A DNA stretch of 64,000 nt from Clostridiales bacterium DTU069 (lineage in GTDB: Bacteria > Bacillota > Clostridia > DSM-8532): contig LFRV01000002.1 of assembly GCA_001512485.1 (NCBI GenBank), forward strand, positions 1 through 64,000. The letters run 5' to 3'. A program made the position numbers and the translations under genes. The notes under the pieces are model-generated. The model did not search any database. It was not told the DNA's origin and was given only the letters and a program-made list of their open reading frames with translations. Shown in pieces: positions 36,463 through 50,197 of the stretch. The first letter of the stretch is position 1. Each line of letters starts with the position of its first letter.

Positions 36463-37230
36463 TTGTTATTAGCGGTTGATATTGGAAATATAAACACTTC
36501 TGTTGGTTTGTTTGACGGCAGCAAGTTAAAATATCAATGGCGCATTTCTACTGACAGAAACAGGACTTCCGATGAAACGGGGATACTTTTCCGCTCTCTT
36601 TTCCAGTCCGCAGGAGTGAACATGGAATCGATAAAAGATGTCGTTATCTGTTCGGTTGTCCCGCCCGTAATGCATTCCTTCACGAACGCGATTATAAAAT
36701 ATGCGGATAAAAAACCATTGATAGTAGGACCCGGAACCAAAACCGGAATAAATATAAAATATGAGAACCCGCGCGAAGTGGGAGCAGATAAAATTGTTAA
36801 CGCTGTCGGAGCAGTAAAGTTGTACGGCGCTCCGGTTATAATTGTTGATTTTGGCACTGCGACCACCTACTGCGCAATTAGCCGCAACGGTGATTATTTG
36901 GGTGGTATAATTTGCCCCGGCATCACGATATCGGCCGAAGCGCTATTTGATAAAGCGGCAAAGTTACCGAGGGTAGAGTTTGCCGAACCGCGGTACGTTA
37001 TTGGACGAAATACCGAAACAAGCATACAGTCGGGATTGTTTTACGGCAGCGCGGGACAGGTTGAGTACCTTGTAAGGATAATAAAACGGGAAATGCGCGA
37101 AGAAAATGCAAAAGTGGTTGCTACAGGAAGCGCGGCAATGTTTATCGCTTCAAAACTTAAATGTGTTGATGAAGTTAACATGGTACTTACCCTTGAAGGA
37201 TTAAGAGAGATTTATTATATGAATATTTAA
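36463..37230 (+). CDS. coaX: Type III pantothenate kinase
   Basis: Phosphorylates pantothenate in the first step of coenzyme A synthesis. LAVDIGNINTSVGLF at the N-terminus is the ASKHA phosphate-binding motif. GADKIVNAVGA, IIVDFGTATTYCAI and GGIICPGI are also typical of CoaX. I prefer TTG 36463 (MLLAVDIGN) with GGAGGTG at good spacing. The track's ATG 36442 adds seven residues. The birA-coaX neighbourhood is common in Firmicutes. Confidence 0.93.
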   Translation: MLLAVDIGNINTSVGLFDGSKLKYQWRISTDRNRTSDETGILFRSLFQSAGVNMESIKDVVICSVVPPVMHSFTNAIIKYADKKPLIVGPGTKTGINIKYENPREVGADKIVNAVGAVKLYGAPVIIVDFGTATTYCAISRNGDYLGGIICPGITISAEALFDKAAKLPRVEFAEPRYVIGRNTETSIQSGLFYGSAGQVEYLVRIIKREMREENAKVVATGSAAMFIASKLKCVDEVNMVLTLEGLREIYYMNI

Positions 37231-37308
37231 AAATACTAATCCCAATTTTCAGTTAACATTTGAGGATACTGTCAAAATGGGATGAATCAATGCAAAGAAG
37301 GTATGTTT

Positions 37309-38484
37309 ATGAGCAGCAGAGAAGAATTGGCATTATCTCTTCACAGGCAGTGGAAAGGTAAAATTGAAGTTATCAGCAGGGTACGGGTTGACACGAAAGA
37401 GGATCTTTCGGTGGCATATACGCCCGGTGTCGCGGAACCGTGCAAAGAGATACAAAAAGACAACGATTTATCGTATCAGTATACAAGGCGCGGCAATATG
37501 GTAGCCGTCGTGACCGACGGAACTGCGGTCCTTGGCCTTGGCGACATTGGTCCTGAAGCGGCAATGCCGGTAATGGAAGGGAAATGTGTTTTATTTAAAA
37601 CATTTGGGGATGTAGATGCTTTTCCAGTCTGCATACGTTCAAAGGATACCGATGAGATTGTGAGAACCGTACAGCTTATCGCGGGAGGGTTCGGCGGAAT
37701 TAATCTCGAGGATATTTCCGCGCCGCGCTGTTTTGAAATTGAAAGACGTCTGAAACAGTCGCTGGATATACCTGTTTTTCATGACGACCAGCATGGAACC
37801 GCGGTTGTCACATTGGCGGCGATGATAAACGCGCTTAAAATTGCGGGAAAATCGATAAATGACATTGAAGTGGTTGTTAATGGAGCGGGTTCGGCCGGAA
37901 TTGCGGTTACCAGGCTGTTGATGGTAATGGGCCTTAAAAATGTTGTTTTGTGCGATACGAAAGGCGCCATTTATAAAGGGCGTGAAGGCCTGAATGAAGA
38001 GAAAGCGATAATGGCTGAAGTATCTAATAAGAAAAGAAAGAAAGGCAATCTTTCTGAAACCATACGCGGTGCGGATGTTTTTATCGGTGTTTCCGCAGCG
38101 GGGGTACTGACTAAGGAAATGGTACGATCAATGGCTCCAAATCCGATAGTCTTCGCAATGGCGAATCCGGTTCCTGAGATTATGCCCGATGAAGCTAAAG
38201 ATGCCGGCGCAAAAGTTGTTGGGACAGGGAGATCGGATTTCCCGAACCAGATCAATAATGTGCTTGCCTTCCCGGGTATTTTTAGGGGAGCTCTTGATGT
38301 CAGGGCACGGGATATTAATGACGAGATGAAAATTGCCGCCGCAAGGGCAATAGCCTCCCTTGTCAGTGACAGTGAACTGAATCCGGAATATATTCTGCCG
38401 ACTCCTTTTGATCAGAGAGTTGGAAAATCCGTAGCCCGTTATGTTGCGGAAGCGGCCAGAAAGTCGGGAGCGGCACGTCTTTAA
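37309..38484 (+). CDS. NAD(P)-dependent malic enzyme
   Basis: Oxidative decarboxylation of malate to pyruvate. The substrate domain has YTPGVAEPCKEI and the GNMVAVVTDGTAVLGLGDIGPEA signature. FHDDQHGTAVV follows, and the Rossmann domain has VVNGAGSAGIA. At 391 residues it is the short bacterial form without a phosphotransacetylase domain. I chose ATG 37309 with GAAGG upstream; the track's start at 37282 adds nine residues. Confidence 0.94.
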   Translation: MSSREELALSLHRQWKGKIEVISRVRVDTKEDLSVAYTPGVAEPCKEIQKDNDLSYQYTRRGNMVAVVTDGTAVLGLGDIGPEAAMPVMEGKCVLFKTFGDVDAFPVCIRSKDTDEIVRTVQLIAGGFGGINLEDISAPRCFEIERRLKQSLDIPVFHDDQHGTAVVTLAAMINALKIAGKSINDIEVVVNGAGSAGIAVTRLLMVMGLKNVVLCDTKGAIYKGREGLNEEKAIMAEVSNKKRKKGNLSETIRGADVFIGVSAAGVLTKEMVRSMAPNPIVFAMANPVPEIMPDEAKDAGAKVVGTGRSDFPNQINNVLAFPGIFRGALDVRARDINDEMKIAAARAIASLVSDSELNPEYILPTPFDQRVGKSVARYVAEAARKSGAARL

Positions 38485-38767
38485 ACTGCTGTTTGTTCCA
38501 TTTGCCAGCAAATAAAAAGATTTATTTAAGCAATAAAAGAGCGTTATTGTTTATATGGAAAATATTTAATTTGCCGGTATAATTCGATAATGAAAAGACC
38601 ACATTAAAACAGGAGATTTTTTATTTAAAAGCGGGAAAATTTGATTAACAGGGGATAATAAAAAACGCAACAATGAGATATTTAAAGATAACTCAAGAAT
38701 TATTATAATATATTAACATATTTAGCAATAGAGGTGATATTTCGCGGAATATATCGGATAGATCCGT
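38485..38767. other. AT-rich intergenic region before groESL
   Basis: Part of a 442-bp gap. No ORF, repeat or clear hairpin is seen before the groES promoter and CIRCE. No terminator for the malic enzyme gene is evident. Confidence 0.4.
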
Positions 38768-38797
38768 TTGCTTCAAAGTAAAGCTCTATATTAATAT
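38768..38797 (+). promoter_or_regulatory. Candidate groES promoter
   Basis: TTGCTT (38768-38773), an 18-bp spacer and TAATAT (38792-38797), directly upstream of the CIRCE operator. The hexamers are only partial matches. Confidence 0.45.
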
Positions 38798-38801
38798 TGT
38801 A

Positions 38802-38828
38802 TTAGCACTCGTTTGGGATGAGTGCTAA
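38802..38828 (+). promoter_or_regulatory. CIRCE operator (HrcA binding site)
   Basis: TTAGCACTC-N9-GAGTGCTAA is a perfect match to the CIRCE consensus. HrcA bound here would repress groESL until heat stress. Confidence 0.98.
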
Positions 38829-38914
38829 TATTATAAATTTTTTACACGCTTCCAAATAAAACGGTTATGAATGCGTAAATTACAATTCACTCCGGCGCTG
38901 CCGGAATAGTATAA

Positions 38915-40844
<1,930 letters not shown>

Positions 40845-40858
40845 CGTTTATAATATTG

Positions 40859-40892
40859 AAAGGCGCGGTATGCTTGCATATCGTGCCTTTTT
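40859..40892 (+). terminator. Rho-independent terminator after groEL
   Basis: AAAGGCGCGGTATGC pairs with GCATATCGTGCCTTT over 15 bp (two G-U pairs), with a tight TT loop and a T-run to 40892. Confidence 0.92.
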
Positions 40893-41073
40893 ATTATCGC
40901 GGGAAAATATGTTAAAATAACCTCACCCGTTACCGAAATCAAAGATTCGAATGGGTGCCGGAGAACATTGTATCATGAATTTATTCAGCCGGTGCCCGGC
41001 TGCCCTCGGCTTTGCAAGTTAAAATCTTACGATTTTTTTAAATTTATGATAAAATAAACAAAGGAGGGATGCG

Positions 41074-41982
41074 GTGAATACCGAACTTTTTCCAAAAACA
41101 TGGCAAGAGTTTATAAACAATTCAGGTTATCTGCCAGTGGTTATCAATTCCATAGAACGCCACGCTGACGCCGATTGGTCAAAAACCGAAAGCCGTCACT
41201 GTTTTTATGAAATGGTTTATGTTAAAAAAGGCATATCGATGCTTGAAATAGAAAACATAAAAACAATGCTCGGGCCAAACGATATTATAATTATTAAACC
41301 GCAAAAACGGCATACTTTGAAAGTTCAGGAAGGATGCAAATGCGAATTTATTGTTCTGTATTTTTCTTTTGTATCGGGTACCGAGCAGAAAACATCCAAT
41401 TATCCTTCTGAAATTTCAATAGAAGACTTCATAAATTTTTATGCGGGAAACCATACGGGCCCTTTTTTAAAACTGAAAGTAAACCAGAAAAATGACATAA
41501 TAACGATATTAAACCGTATTGTGTCCGAAAAAGCGCAGGAGCAATTCGGAAGTGATTTTCTTATACATCTCTTAATCCTGGAGCTTTTTGTTTTAATTTC
41601 CCGGGCGCTTAAACTGGAATGGGAAAGAAGTATAACCGATGACAGTTCAAAGCAAAAGGAACTTGTCAGGCTGGCCGAAGAGTATATCAGAAACTATTAT
41701 GAACGGGATATAGCGCTTAACGATATATCAGGGTATGTGTTTTTAAGCCCCAGTTACTTTACACGTATTTTCAAAAGAGAAACAGGCCAAACCCCGATCA
41801 GTTATTTGATAAATCTGCGTATAAACCGGGCTAAGGAACTCCTGTCGGAATCGGATGAAAAGGCAAGCGATATAGCGTTAAGCATTGGATTTTCCAGCCA
41901 GCAGCGTTTCAATGAAACTTTCAAGAAAATAACCGGAATGACTCCTATTGAATACAGGAGAATAAAACAAAAAGGCCTTTAG
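41074..41982 (+). CDS. AraC-family transcriptional regulator with cupin sensor
   Basis: The N-terminal 140 residues have a cupin-like sensing domain (CFYEMVYVKKGISMLEIENIKTMLGPNDIIIIKP). The C-terminal 100 residues carry two helix-turn-helix motifs: IALNDISGYVFLSPSYFTRIFKRETG and ASDIALSIGFSSQQRFNETFKKITGMTPIEYR. AGGAGGG precedes GTG 41074. It sits alone between groEL and the str operon, so its target is unknown. The class often controls carbohydrate genes. Confidence 0.9.
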   Translation: MNTELFPKTWQEFINNSGYLPVVINSIERHADADWSKTESRHCFYEMVYVKKGISMLEIENIKTMLGPNDIIIIKPQKRHTLKVQEGCKCEFIVLYFSFVSGTEQKTSNYPSEISIEDFINFYAGNHTGPFLKLKVNQKNDIITILNRIVSEKAQEQFGSDFLIHLLILELFVLISRALKLEWERSITDDSSKQKELVRLAEEYIRNYYERDIALNDISGYVFLSPSYFTRIFKRETGQTPISYLINLRINRAKELLSESDEKASDIALSIGFSSQQRFNETFKKITGMTPIEYRRIKQKGL

Positions 41983-42051
41983 AATATATCCAGTATATAT
42001 ATAAATAATAGCAGCCATTAATTACATAACCCCGCAATAAAGCAAAAACCC

Positions 42052-42081
42052 TTGACAAACAAAAGGAAGCGGTGATACAAT
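42052..42081 (+). promoter_or_regulatory. Promoter of the str operon
   Basis: TTGACA (42052-42057), an 18-bp spacer and TACAAT (42076-42081), preceded by TGA as an extended -10. It is about 165 bp upstream of the L7Ae-like gene. Confidence 0.7.
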
Positions 42082-42248
42082 ATTCCAGTGTTTAAATCGG
42101 CATGGGTAATCATGCTGTTTTTGTGTACTTATGCTTACTGCCGGTATAAGATTTGCCGCTTTTTTATTGTAAAGCTGTTTAGTAAAAATAAAGCAAATTC
42201 TTTCGTTGTTAAACCGGGGATGCGGTAGTATTGGAGGGAAAAAGAAGC

Positions 42249-42494
42249 ATGCTGGATGATTTAAAGCTTCGGAGCAAAGTTGTGGGCATGAAGCAAACAA
42301 TTAAAGCTGTGGAAGCAGACAGCGTTCAGACTGTTTACATTGCAAAGGACGCAGATGAGAGGTTAGTTTCGAAAATAGCGGATAGATGCAGGGAAAAAGG
42401 TATTACCGTAATAGAAGCTGAAAGCATGAAGATTTTGGGAAAGGCGTGCGGCATTGATGTTGGTACTGCTGTTGCCGCTATTTTAAAAGAATAA
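42249..42494 (+). CDS. ybxF: L7Ae/L30e-family K-turn RNA-binding protein
   Basis: A small L7Ae-like protein of about 81 residues, like Bacillus YbxF, which binds kink-turn RNA and sits upstream of rpsL. VVGMKQTIKAVEADSVQTVYIAKDAD and CREKGITVIEAESMKILGKACGIDVG give the alpha-beta-alpha fold. I chose ATG 42249, with GGAGGG upstream, over TTG 42231. In many Firmicutes it follows rpoC; here no rpoBC is upstream. Confidence 0.88.
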   Translation: MLDDLKLRSKVVGMKQTIKAVEADSVQTVYIAKDADERLVSKIADRCREKGITVIEAESMKILGKACGIDVGTAVAAILKE

Positions 42495-42560
42495 AAATAA
42501 GACACGAATGATGTTTATCCAATCCTTTTATTTAAAGGAGAAATATATAAATATTATTTT

Positions 42561-42606
42561 TTGCCCAAAAACGCCGTTTGGCTTTTCATTTTTCATAATT
42601 GGGCAA
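42561..42606 (+). promoter_or_regulatory. Stem-loop in the rpsL leader
   Basis: TTGCCCAA (42561-42568) pairs perfectly with TTGGGCAA (42599-42606), enclosing a smaller GCC-GTTT-GGC hairpin followed by TTTTC. It lies between the L7Ae-like gene and rpsL. It could be a processing, attenuation or ribosomal-protein regulatory structure. Confidence 0.45.
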
Positions 42607-42643
42607 TACCGTAAACGAATTAATTATAAGGAGGTGAAAAAAG

Positions 42644-43057
42644 ATGCCGACCTTTAACCAGCTTGTAAGAAAGGGAAGAAAGAAAGTAATCAGAAAGTCT
42701 GATTCCCCGGCGCTTCAAATTGGTATGAACACACTGAAGAAACGTCCCATTGCTATTTCAAGTCCGCAAAAGCGCGGTGTTTGCACGGTCGTTAAAACAA
42801 CAACGCCGAAAAAACCGAATTCCGCACTTCGCAAAGTTGCAAGGGTACGCCTTACAAACCAGATTGAAGTAACTGCTTATATCCCGGGTATTGGGCACAA
42901 CCTGCAGGAGCATAGTGTTGTGTTAATACGCGGCGGACGTGTAAAGGATCTTCCGGGCGTACGTTATCACATAATTCGCGGAACTCTTGACACGGCCGGT
43001 GTAGCAAACAGAATGCAAGCCCGTTCAAAGTACGGTGCTAAAAGACCAAAAAATTAA
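42644..43057 (+). CDS. rpsL: 30S ribosomal protein uS12
   Basis: Decoding-centre protein and the classical streptomycin target. [13 protein letters not shown] at the start, [19 protein letters not shown] and [16 protein letters not shown] are diagnostic. Lys residues of the PKKPNS loop are wild type in appearance. An insert around HRC-type positions ([28 protein letters not shown]) is usual in clostridia. GGAGGTG precedes the ATG. Confidence 0.98.
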   Translation: MPTFNQLVRKGRKKVIRKSDSPALQIGMNTLKKRPIAISSPQKRGVCTVVKTTTPKKPNSALRKVARVRLTNQIEVTAYIPGIGHNLQEHSVVLIRGGRVKDLPGVRYHIIRGTLDTAGVANRMQARSKYGAKRPKN

Positions 43058-43711
<654 letters not shown>

Positions 43712-43743
43712 TCCGCATGAAGACTATTGAAAGGAGGGCATTG

Positions 43744-45846
43744 ATGCCTCGAGAGTTTAGCCTGGCAAATACACGCAATATAGGCATTATGGCGCATATT
43801 GATGCAGGCAAGACGACTACCTCGGAACGTATTCTGTTCTATACCGGTCGTGTTCATAAGTTAGGAGAAGTTCATGAAGGCGCGGCTACAATGGATTTTA
43901 TGGAACAGGAACAGGAAAGAGGTATTACGATATCGTCCGCCGCAACTACCGCCCAGTGGAAAGGAACGAGGATCAACATTATAGATACACCTGGTCACGT
44001 TGACTTTACGGTGGAAGTTGAACGTTCACTTCGTGTACTGGACGGCGCTGTGGCTCTGTTTTGTGCTAAAGGCGGCGTTGAGCCCCAGTCCGAAACCGTA
44101 TGGCGTCAGGCTGATAAATACAGGGTTCCGAGAATTGCATACATTAATAAAATGGACATTAGGGGCGCAGATTTCTTTAACTGCATCGAAATGATGAAAG
44201 AGAGGCTGAAAGCTAATGCGGTTCCCATTCAACTGCCGATAGGAAAGGAAGAGAATTACCAGGGGATTGTAGATCTCGTGGAAATGAAAGCATACTACTA
44301 TCGTGATGATCTAGGAAGGGTAATCGAAGAAGAGGATATTCCCGAAGACATGAAGGACCTCGCCGATGAATATTATAACAAGCTCGTTGAAGCTGTAGCG
44401 GATCAGGATGAAAAGCTTATGGAAAAATACGTTGAAGGCGAGAACTTTACGAAGGAAGAGCTTATGAACGGAATACGCAAAGCAACTATAAATGTCGATA
44501 TTATTCCGGTAACATGCGGTTCTTCATATAAAAATAAGGGTGTCCAAAAACTTCTTGACTGCATTGTCGCGTATTTGCCTTCACCACTGGATGTGCCTCC
44601 TGTAAGAGGATTTATTTCGGATGATGCGGATGAGCATGAAGAAATTGAGCGTCACCCGGATGACAATGCCCCGTTTTCCGCGCTTGCGTTTAAGATTACG
44701 ACCGATCCGTATGTCGGAAAACTGGCTTATTTCCGCGTATATTCGGGAACGCTGAACGCAGGCTCGTATGTGCTTAATTCAACGAAAGGCAGACGTGAGC
44801 GGATAGGAAGAATTCTTTTGATGCATGCCAATCACAGAGAAGAAGTCCAGGCGGTTTACGCCGGAGATATAGCGGCGACCGTCGGCCTGAAATTTACAAC
44901 AACCGGAGATACGCTTTGTGATGAAAATCACCCGATTATCCTTGAGTCAATGGAGTTTCCCGAGCCGGTTATTAATGTGGCAATCGAACCAAAAACAAAA
45001 GCGGGACAGGATAAGATGGCGATTGCTCTTCAGAAAATGGCCGAAGAAGATCCCACTTTCAGGGTATCAACAAACCATGAAACCGGCCAGACGATTATTT
45101 CAGGGATGGGCGAGCTTCATCTGGAAATTATTGTGGACCGCATGTTAAGGGAATTTAAAGTTGAAGCGAATATCGGAAAGCCCCAGGTTGTTTATAAGGA
45201 AACAATACGCAAGCCCGTAAGAGCGGAAGGAAGGTTTATCCGCCAGACCGGCGGACACGGGCAATACGGGCACTGCTGGATAGAGGTTGAACCGCTGCCC
45301 CCGGGATCAGGTTACGAATTTGAAAGCGCAATAGTCGGAGGCGTTATACCAAAAGAATATATCCCGGCTATTGACGCAGGTGTCAGGGATGCCATGAATA
45401 CGGGAGTTATTGCCGGTTACCAGGTTATCGACGTAAAAGTAAGGCTTGTCGACGGTTCATACCACGAGGTGGATTCATCTGAAATAGCATTTAAGGTAGC
45501 GGGTTCGATAGCTTTCAAGGAAGCGATGAAAAAAGCCGATCCGGTTTTACTCGAACCTATCATGAAGGTTGAAGTGACAACTCCGGAAGAATACCTGGGA
45601 GATATTATAGCAGATTTGAATTCACGACGCGGTCACATTGAAGGTATGGAGGCACGTTTGGGAGCACAGGTAATTTCAGCGTTTGTACCGCTGAGCGAGA
45701 TGTTCGGCTATGCGACGGAGCTCCGATCACGCTCCCAGGGCAGAGCCGTATATTCAATGCAATTCGATCATTACTCCGAAGTGCCGCGGAGCATACAGGA
45801 CAGGATCTCCAGCGGGATAACAACGGATTCATGGGAATTGCATTGA
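43744..45846 (+). CDS. fusA: Translation elongation factor G
   Basis: GTPase that moves the ribosome along mRNA after peptide bond formation. P-loop AHIDAGKTT, switch [10 protein letters not shown] and NKMD are present, and all five domains are covered in 700 residues. AAGGAGGG (43731-43738) fits ATG 43744; the track's start at 43705 overlaps rpsG and is not supported. The stop codon overlaps the -35 box of a promoter for tuf. Confidence 0.98.
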   Translation: MPREFSLANTRNIGIMAHIDAGKTTTSERILFYTGRVHKLGEVHEGAATMDFMEQEQERGITISSAATTAQWKGTRINIIDTPGHVDFTVEVERSLRVLDGAVALFCAKGGVEPQSETVWRQADKYRVPRIAYINKMDIRGADFFNCIEMMKERLKANAVPIQLPIGKEENYQGIVDLVEMKAYYYRDDLGRVIEEEDIPEDMKDLADEYYNKLVEAVADQDEKLMEKYVEGENFTKEELMNGIRKATINVDIIPVTCGSSYKNKGVQKLLDCIVAYLPSPLDVPPVRGFISDDADEHEEIERHPDDNAPFSALAFKITTDPYVGKLAYFRVYSGTLNAGSYVLNSTKGRRERIGRILLMHANHREEVQAVYAGDIAATVGLKFTTTGDTLCDENHPIILESMEFPEPVINVAIEPKTKAGQDKMAIALQKMAEEDPTFRVSTNHETGQTIISGMGELHLEIIVDRMLREFKVEANIGKPQVVYKETIRKPVRAEGRFIRQTGGHGQYGHCWIEVEPLPPGSGYEFESAIVGGVIPKEYIPAIDAGVRDAMNTGVIAGYQVIDVKVRLVDGSYHEVDSSEIAFKVAGSIAFKEAMKKADPVLLEPIMKVEVTTPEEYLGDIIADLNSRRGHIEGMEARLGAQVISAFVPLSEMFGYATELRSRSQGRAVYSMQFDHYSEVPRSIQDRISSGITTDSWELH

Positions 45847-45871
45847 CAGTAAAAACATGTTAGTATAATAT
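45843..45871 (+). promoter_or_regulatory. Internal promoter for tuf
   Basis: TTGACA (45843-45848) overlaps the fusA stop codon. A 17-bp spacer leads to TAATAT (45866-45871); TATAAT at 45864 would give a 15-bp spacer. It allows extra EF-Tu synthesis independent of fusA. Confidence 0.65.
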
Positions 45872-45972
45872 TATTTATACCGGTTGCAAGACAGGTTAAA
45901 TTTTATCTAAACTAATTATAAATTTATCATTATCAACAGTTTTTTTAACTGTGTGTAAGGAGGAGAATTTCG

Positions 45973-47178
45973 ATGGCAAAAGCTAAATTCGAAAGAACAA
46001 AACCCCATGTTAACATTGGTACAATTGGTCACGTTGACCATGGTAAGACCACTCTAACGGCAGCAATTACGAAGGTATTGGCTCTTGGAAACGAAAAAAT
46101 TGAAGTAAAAGACTATGCACAGATTGATGCCGCTCCTGAAGAAAAGGAAAGAGGTATTACCATTAATACCGCCCATGTTGAATATGAAACAGAGAATCGC
46201 CATTATGCCCATGTGGACTGCCCGGGCCACGCGGACTACGTTAAGAATATGATTACCGGAGCCGCTCAAATGGATGGCGCGATACTCGTCGTTTCAGCGG
46301 CTGACGGTCCGATGCCGCAAACACGTGAGCATATTCTTTTGGCGCACCAGGTTGGCGTTAATTACATTGTTGTATATCTTAATAAATGCGATCAGGTAGA
46401 CGATGAAGAGCTTATTGAGCTTGTTGAAATGGAATTAAGGGAACTTCTCAGCGAATATGGTTTCCCTGGCGACGATATTCCCATTATCCGCGGTTCGGCT
46501 CTTGAAGCGTTGGAATGCGTTTCCCAAGATCCTTCGGATCCGAAATACGAATCAATTTTTGAACTGATGAAAGCGGTTGATTCTTATATTCCAACACCTG
46601 AACGCGATATAGATTTACCGTTCCTGATGTCGGTTGAGGACGTCTTTACAATCACCGGCCGCGGAACCGTTGCTACCGGCAGGGTTGAAAGAGGAACACT
46701 TAAGGTCGGCGATGAAGTTGAAATTGTCGGACTTAGAGATGAATCAAGAAAGACTGTCGTTACCGGTGTTGAAATGTTCAGAAAGCTTTTGGATCAGGCG
46801 CAGGCAGGTGACAATATCGGTGCTCTCTTAAGAGGCGTGCAGCGTAATGAAATTGAAAGGGGACAGGTTCTGGCTAAACCCGGATCTATTACCCCGCATA
46901 CGGAATTCACCGCTGAAGTATACGTTCTGACCAAGGAAGAAGGAGGAAGACACACTCCGTTCTTTAACGGTTACCGTCCGCAGTTCTTCTTCAGAACAAC
47001 CGACGTTACCGGCACCATTAAGCTTCCTGAAGGCACTGAAATGGTCATGCCAGGCGACAATGTGACGATGCATATTTCTCTTATAACACCCATCGCTATG
47101 GAAAAAGGCCAGACCTTCTCAATACGTGAAGGTGGAAGAACGGTCGGAGCAGGCCGTGTTGCCGATATTATAAAATAA
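45973..47178 (+). CDS. tuf: Translation elongation factor Tu
   Basis: GTPase that brings aminoacyl-tRNA to the ribosome. [30 protein letters not shown] and NKCD are intact, and the three-domain length of 401 residues is standard. AAGGAGGAG precedes the ATG. The S10 operon does not follow, unlike in several other Firmicutes. Confidence 0.98.
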   Translation: MAKAKFERTKPHVNIGTIGHVDHGKTTLTAAITKVLALGNEKIEVKDYAQIDAAPEEKERGITINTAHVEYETENRHYAHVDCPGHADYVKNMITGAAQMDGAILVVSAADGPMPQTREHILLAHQVGVNYIVVYLNKCDQVDDEELIELVEMELRELLSEYGFPGDDIPIIRGSALEALECVSQDPSDPKYESIFELMKAVDSYIPTPERDIDLPFLMSVEDVFTITGRGTVATGRVERGTLKVGDEVEIVGLRDESRKTVVTGVEMFRKLLDQAQAGDNIGALLRGVQRNEIERGQVLAKPGSITPHTEFTAEVYVLTKEEGGRHTPFFNGYRPQFFFRTTDVTGTIKLPEGTEMVMPGDNVTMHISLITPIAMEKGQTFSIREGGRTVGAGRVADIIK

Positions 47179-47186
47179 TTTGAAGA

Positions 47187-47217
47187 GGAAGCGAAAGAAT
47201 CATCTTTCGCTTCCTTC
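47187..47217 (+). terminator. Hairpin terminator after tuf
   Basis: GGAAGCGAAAGA and TCTTTCGCTTCC form a perfect 12-bp stem with a 4-nt loop. The following T-run is short (TTC). Confidence 0.7.
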
Positions 47218-47308
47218 AGCATATCTGCGTTTCAATTCAATATCAACCACTTAAAACCTGCACTATAACCTGTTCACCAATAACCACCCTTTCATCCATA
47301 ATAAAACA

Positions 47309-47337
47309 TTGAAATAAAGCAGTGCGTAGAGTATAAT
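47309..47337 (+). promoter_or_regulatory. Promoter for lon
   Basis: TTGAAA (47309-47314), a 17-bp spacer and TATAAT (47332-47337). The remaining leader of about 235 nt to the lon start contains an AGCAGCC...GGCTGCT stem-loop (near 47401-47439). I see no CtsR or HrcA operator. With the tuf terminator, this accounts for what is visible in the 400-bp gap. Confidence 0.7.
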
Positions 47338-47578
47338 AACTATACATAAAAAATAGACAAGCATTTCGCAATGCAGTAAACCGGTGTCTTTTCAGTACAT
47401 AGCAGCCGTATTTGTTTATATGGAATCAAACAGGCTGCTGATTAATCTTACAATTATGAATCTTCAGCGGTTTTAGGCCGGACATGCCTTAAATGCTCGG
47501 GATATTGATAAAAAGTAAATATACGGGTTTTTGAGATATGTAGAATCATAACACGGGTAATGCATTGAAAGGATTTGA

Positions 47579-50014
47579 TTGTTAATGGCACAGGAAAATA
47601 ACGATTCAAAAACGGTAATAATGCCACTTTTACCACTGCGCGGGCTTGTTGTGTTTCCGCATATGATCCTTCATTTTGACGTCGGCAGGACAAAATCTGT
47701 AAAAGCTCTGGATGAGGCAATGATGAAGGATCAAATGATATTGCTGTGCGCACAAAAAGATCCCGGTTTGGAAGAACCGGATTACAAAGATATATATCCA
47801 GTGGGCACTATTGCGAAAATAAAACAGTTGTTAAGACTTCCCGGAGACACCATCCGGGTTCTCGTGGAAGGTCTGGAACGGGCACGTATCATTGAACACA
47901 TACCATGCGAGCAATACTATAAAGTTCGTCTGAAGGTGCGTCCGAACCCGAAAACACTGCCGAAAAAACCTGAAATTGAAGCATTAATCAGGCAGGTTAT
48001 TGGTAATTTTGAAAAATATGCAAAGCTTACGAACCGCATCCCTTCGGACACTACATTTACAATTGCCTCGATGGAAGATTACGCGAGGCTTTCGGATGTT
48101 ATCGCGGCAAACATGGTTTTAAAACTCGATCAGAAACAGAGAATTCTAAATGAGATTTCACCGAGAAAACGATTGGAGAAATTACTGGAATTGCTGATAA
48201 GAGAAATTGAGATCCTTGAGGTTGAACGGAACATCAACAACAAAGTTCGGCAGCGGATTGATAAGAGCCAAAAGGAATATTATCTCAGGGAACAATTAAA
48301 GGTAATTCGAAATGAACTTGGGGAAGAAGACCAGGAAAACAACGAAATAGAAGAGTACCGTGAAAAAATAGCAAAAGCCGAACTTACTAAAGAGGCCGAG
48401 AAAAAAGCGCTGAAAGAGCTGGACAGGCTGTCCAAAATGCACTCAATGTCGGCCGAGAGCGGCGTAATCCGTACGTATCTTGATTGGATTATTGAAATGC
48501 CGTGGAACAGAAAAACGGAAGAAAACCTCGATCTTAACAATGCCGAAAAGGTTCTTGATGAAGATCATTATGGTTTGGAACAGGTAAAGGAGCGGATGAT
48601 AGAATACCTCGCTATAAGAAAATTGAAAAATGGCCTTCATGGACCAATTATCTGCCTCGTCGGACCTCCCGGCGTCGGCAAGACTTCTATCGCGCGCTCT
48701 ATTGCAAAGGCTCTGAACCGTAATTATGTCCGAATGTCTTTGGGAGGAGTTAGGGACGAAGCCGAAATCAGGGGACACAGGCGAACATATGTAGGCGCTT
48801 TGCCTGGCAGGATAATAAACGCCGTGAAGCATGCAGGCTCCAAAAACCCTCTGATTCTCCTTGATGAAATAGATAAAATGTCAAGTGATTTCAGGGGCGA
48901 TCCCGCTTCTGCAATGCTTGAGGTCCTTGACGGGGAACAGAATAAAGAATTCAGGGATCATTACCTTGAAATACCGTTTGACCTTTCGGACGTGATGTTT
49001 ATAACAACTGCCAATAATCAAGACACGATACCCAGACCGCTTCTCGACAGGATGGAAATAATCGAAATACCGGGATATATTGAGCAGGAGAAAATACAGA
49101 TAGCAGTACGGCATCTTATACCGAAGCAAATAAAGAACCACGGCCTTCTGCCAGGGCAAATACGCTTTGAAGAAGGCGCCGTCAGGGATATTATTAATTA
49201 CTATACACGTGAAGCCGGGGTAAGAAACCTGGAACGCCAAATATCTACCTTATGCCGTAAAGTAGCCAGGCAAATAGTGGCGGGGGAGAAGAAAGCCGTC
49301 CGAATAACGCAAAAAAACCTGGCAAAATACCTTGGGAGTAAAAAGTATTTGTATGATATGGCTAATGACCGCGACGAAGTCGGCATAGCCCGCGGTCTGG
49401 CATGGACGCCTGTGGGAGGCGATACGCTGTCGATAGAAGTGAATATTATGCCCGGAGACGGTGCTTTGGAACTGACAGGCCAGTTGGGCGACGTAATGAA
49501 AGAATCGGCAAGAATTGCAAGAAGCTATGTGCGTTCGATAGCGGAAGCCATTGGAATTGAAAAAGACTTCCATAAAAAATATGATATGCACATTCACGTT
49601 CCCGAAGGAGCGATACCGAAGGATGGGCCTTCGGCGGGTATAACCCTTGCAATTGCAATGATTTCAGCACTTACAGGAATCCCTGTAAAGAAAAATGTGG
49701 CTATGACCGGGGAGATCACATTAAGAGGAAAGATTTTGCCTGTCGGCGGTTTGAGAGAAAAAGTACTCGCGGCTCATAGAGCCGGTATTGATATCGTGTT
49801 ATATCCGATGGAAAACAAAAAAGATCTCGAACAGATACCGTCCAATGTACGTGATAAGATAAGGTTAATACCGATTTCTTCAATGGATCAGGTGATTGGA
49901 ACAGCATTGACAAGATATCCGGCATTGGAAAGGGATAGTGATGATCCGGGCGGAAAGGATATTTTCCCGGTACGAAGAGCGAAAAATGAAGCAGCGGTTA
50001 CCGTTGAGCAATAG
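47579..50014 (+). CDS. lon: ATP-dependent protease Lon (LonA)
   Basis: Cytosolic AAA+ serine protease for damaged and regulatory proteins. The N-terminal substrate domain (about residues 15-210) begins with [16 protein letters not shown]. Walker A is GPPGVGKTS and Walker [10 protein letters not shown]. The catalytic Ser lies in [10 protein letters not shown] and the catalytic Lys in [14 protein letters not shown]. 811 residues is normal for LonA. TTG 47579 has AAAGGA at good spacing; ATG 47585 is the alternative. Confidence 0.97.
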   Translation: MLMAQENNDSKTVIMPLLPLRGLVVFPHMILHFDVGRTKSVKALDEAMMKDQMILLCAQKDPGLEEPDYKDIYPVGTIAKIKQLLRLPGDTIRVLVEGLERARIIEHIPCEQYYKVRLKVRPNPKTLPKKPEIEALIRQVIGNFEKYAKLTNRIPSDTTFTIASMEDYARLSDVIAANMVLKLDQKQRILNEISPRKRLEKLLELLIREIEILEVERNINNKVRQRIDKSQKEYYLREQLKVIRNELGEEDQENNEIEEYREKIAKAELTKEAEKKALKELDRLSKMHSMSAESGVIRTYLDWIIEMPWNRKTEENLDLNNAEKVLDEDHYGLEQVKERMIEYLAIRKLKNGLHGPIICLVGPPGVGKTSIARSIAKALNRNYVRMSLGGVRDEAEIRGHRRTYVGALPGRIINAVKHAGSKNPLILLDEIDKMSSDFRGDPASAMLEVLDGEQNKEFRDHYLEIPFDLSDVMFITTANNQDTIPRPLLDRMEIIEIPGYIEQEKIQIAVRHLIPKQIKNHGLLPGQIRFEEGAVRDIINYYTREAGVRNLERQISTLCRKVARQIVAGEKKAVRITQKNLAKYLGSKKYLYDMANDRDEVGIARGLAWTPVGGDTLSIEVNIMPGDGALELTGQLGDVMKESARIARSYVRSIAEAIGIEKDFHKKYDMHIHVPEGAIPKDGPSAGITLAIAMISALTGIPVKKNVAMTGEITLRGKILPVGGLREKVLAAHRAGIDIVLYPMENKKDLEQIPSNVRDKIRLIPISSMDQVIGTALTRYPALERDSDDPGGKDIFPVRRAKNEAAVTVEQ

Positions 50015-50021
50015 CATAATA

Positions 50022-50057
50022 AATAAGAAAATGGCCGAAACAGGCCATTTTCTTATT
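50022..50057 (+). terminator. Rho-independent terminator after lon
   Basis: AATAAGAAAATGGCC and GGCCATTTTCTTATT form a perfect 15-bp stem with a 6-nt loop. The T-rich 3' arm serves as the T-tract. Confidence 0.9.
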
Positions 50058-50197
50058 ATTGCGGCTTTAATGAAGAGTGTGTTAAAATAACGGGAGAAAT
50101 TGCCTGACAGTTTCAAACAGACTGCACATGTTTTATTTTTATAAGCGGTGCGGATAAAACATATATATAAACACAATAAATATTATCGGAGGGTTTT

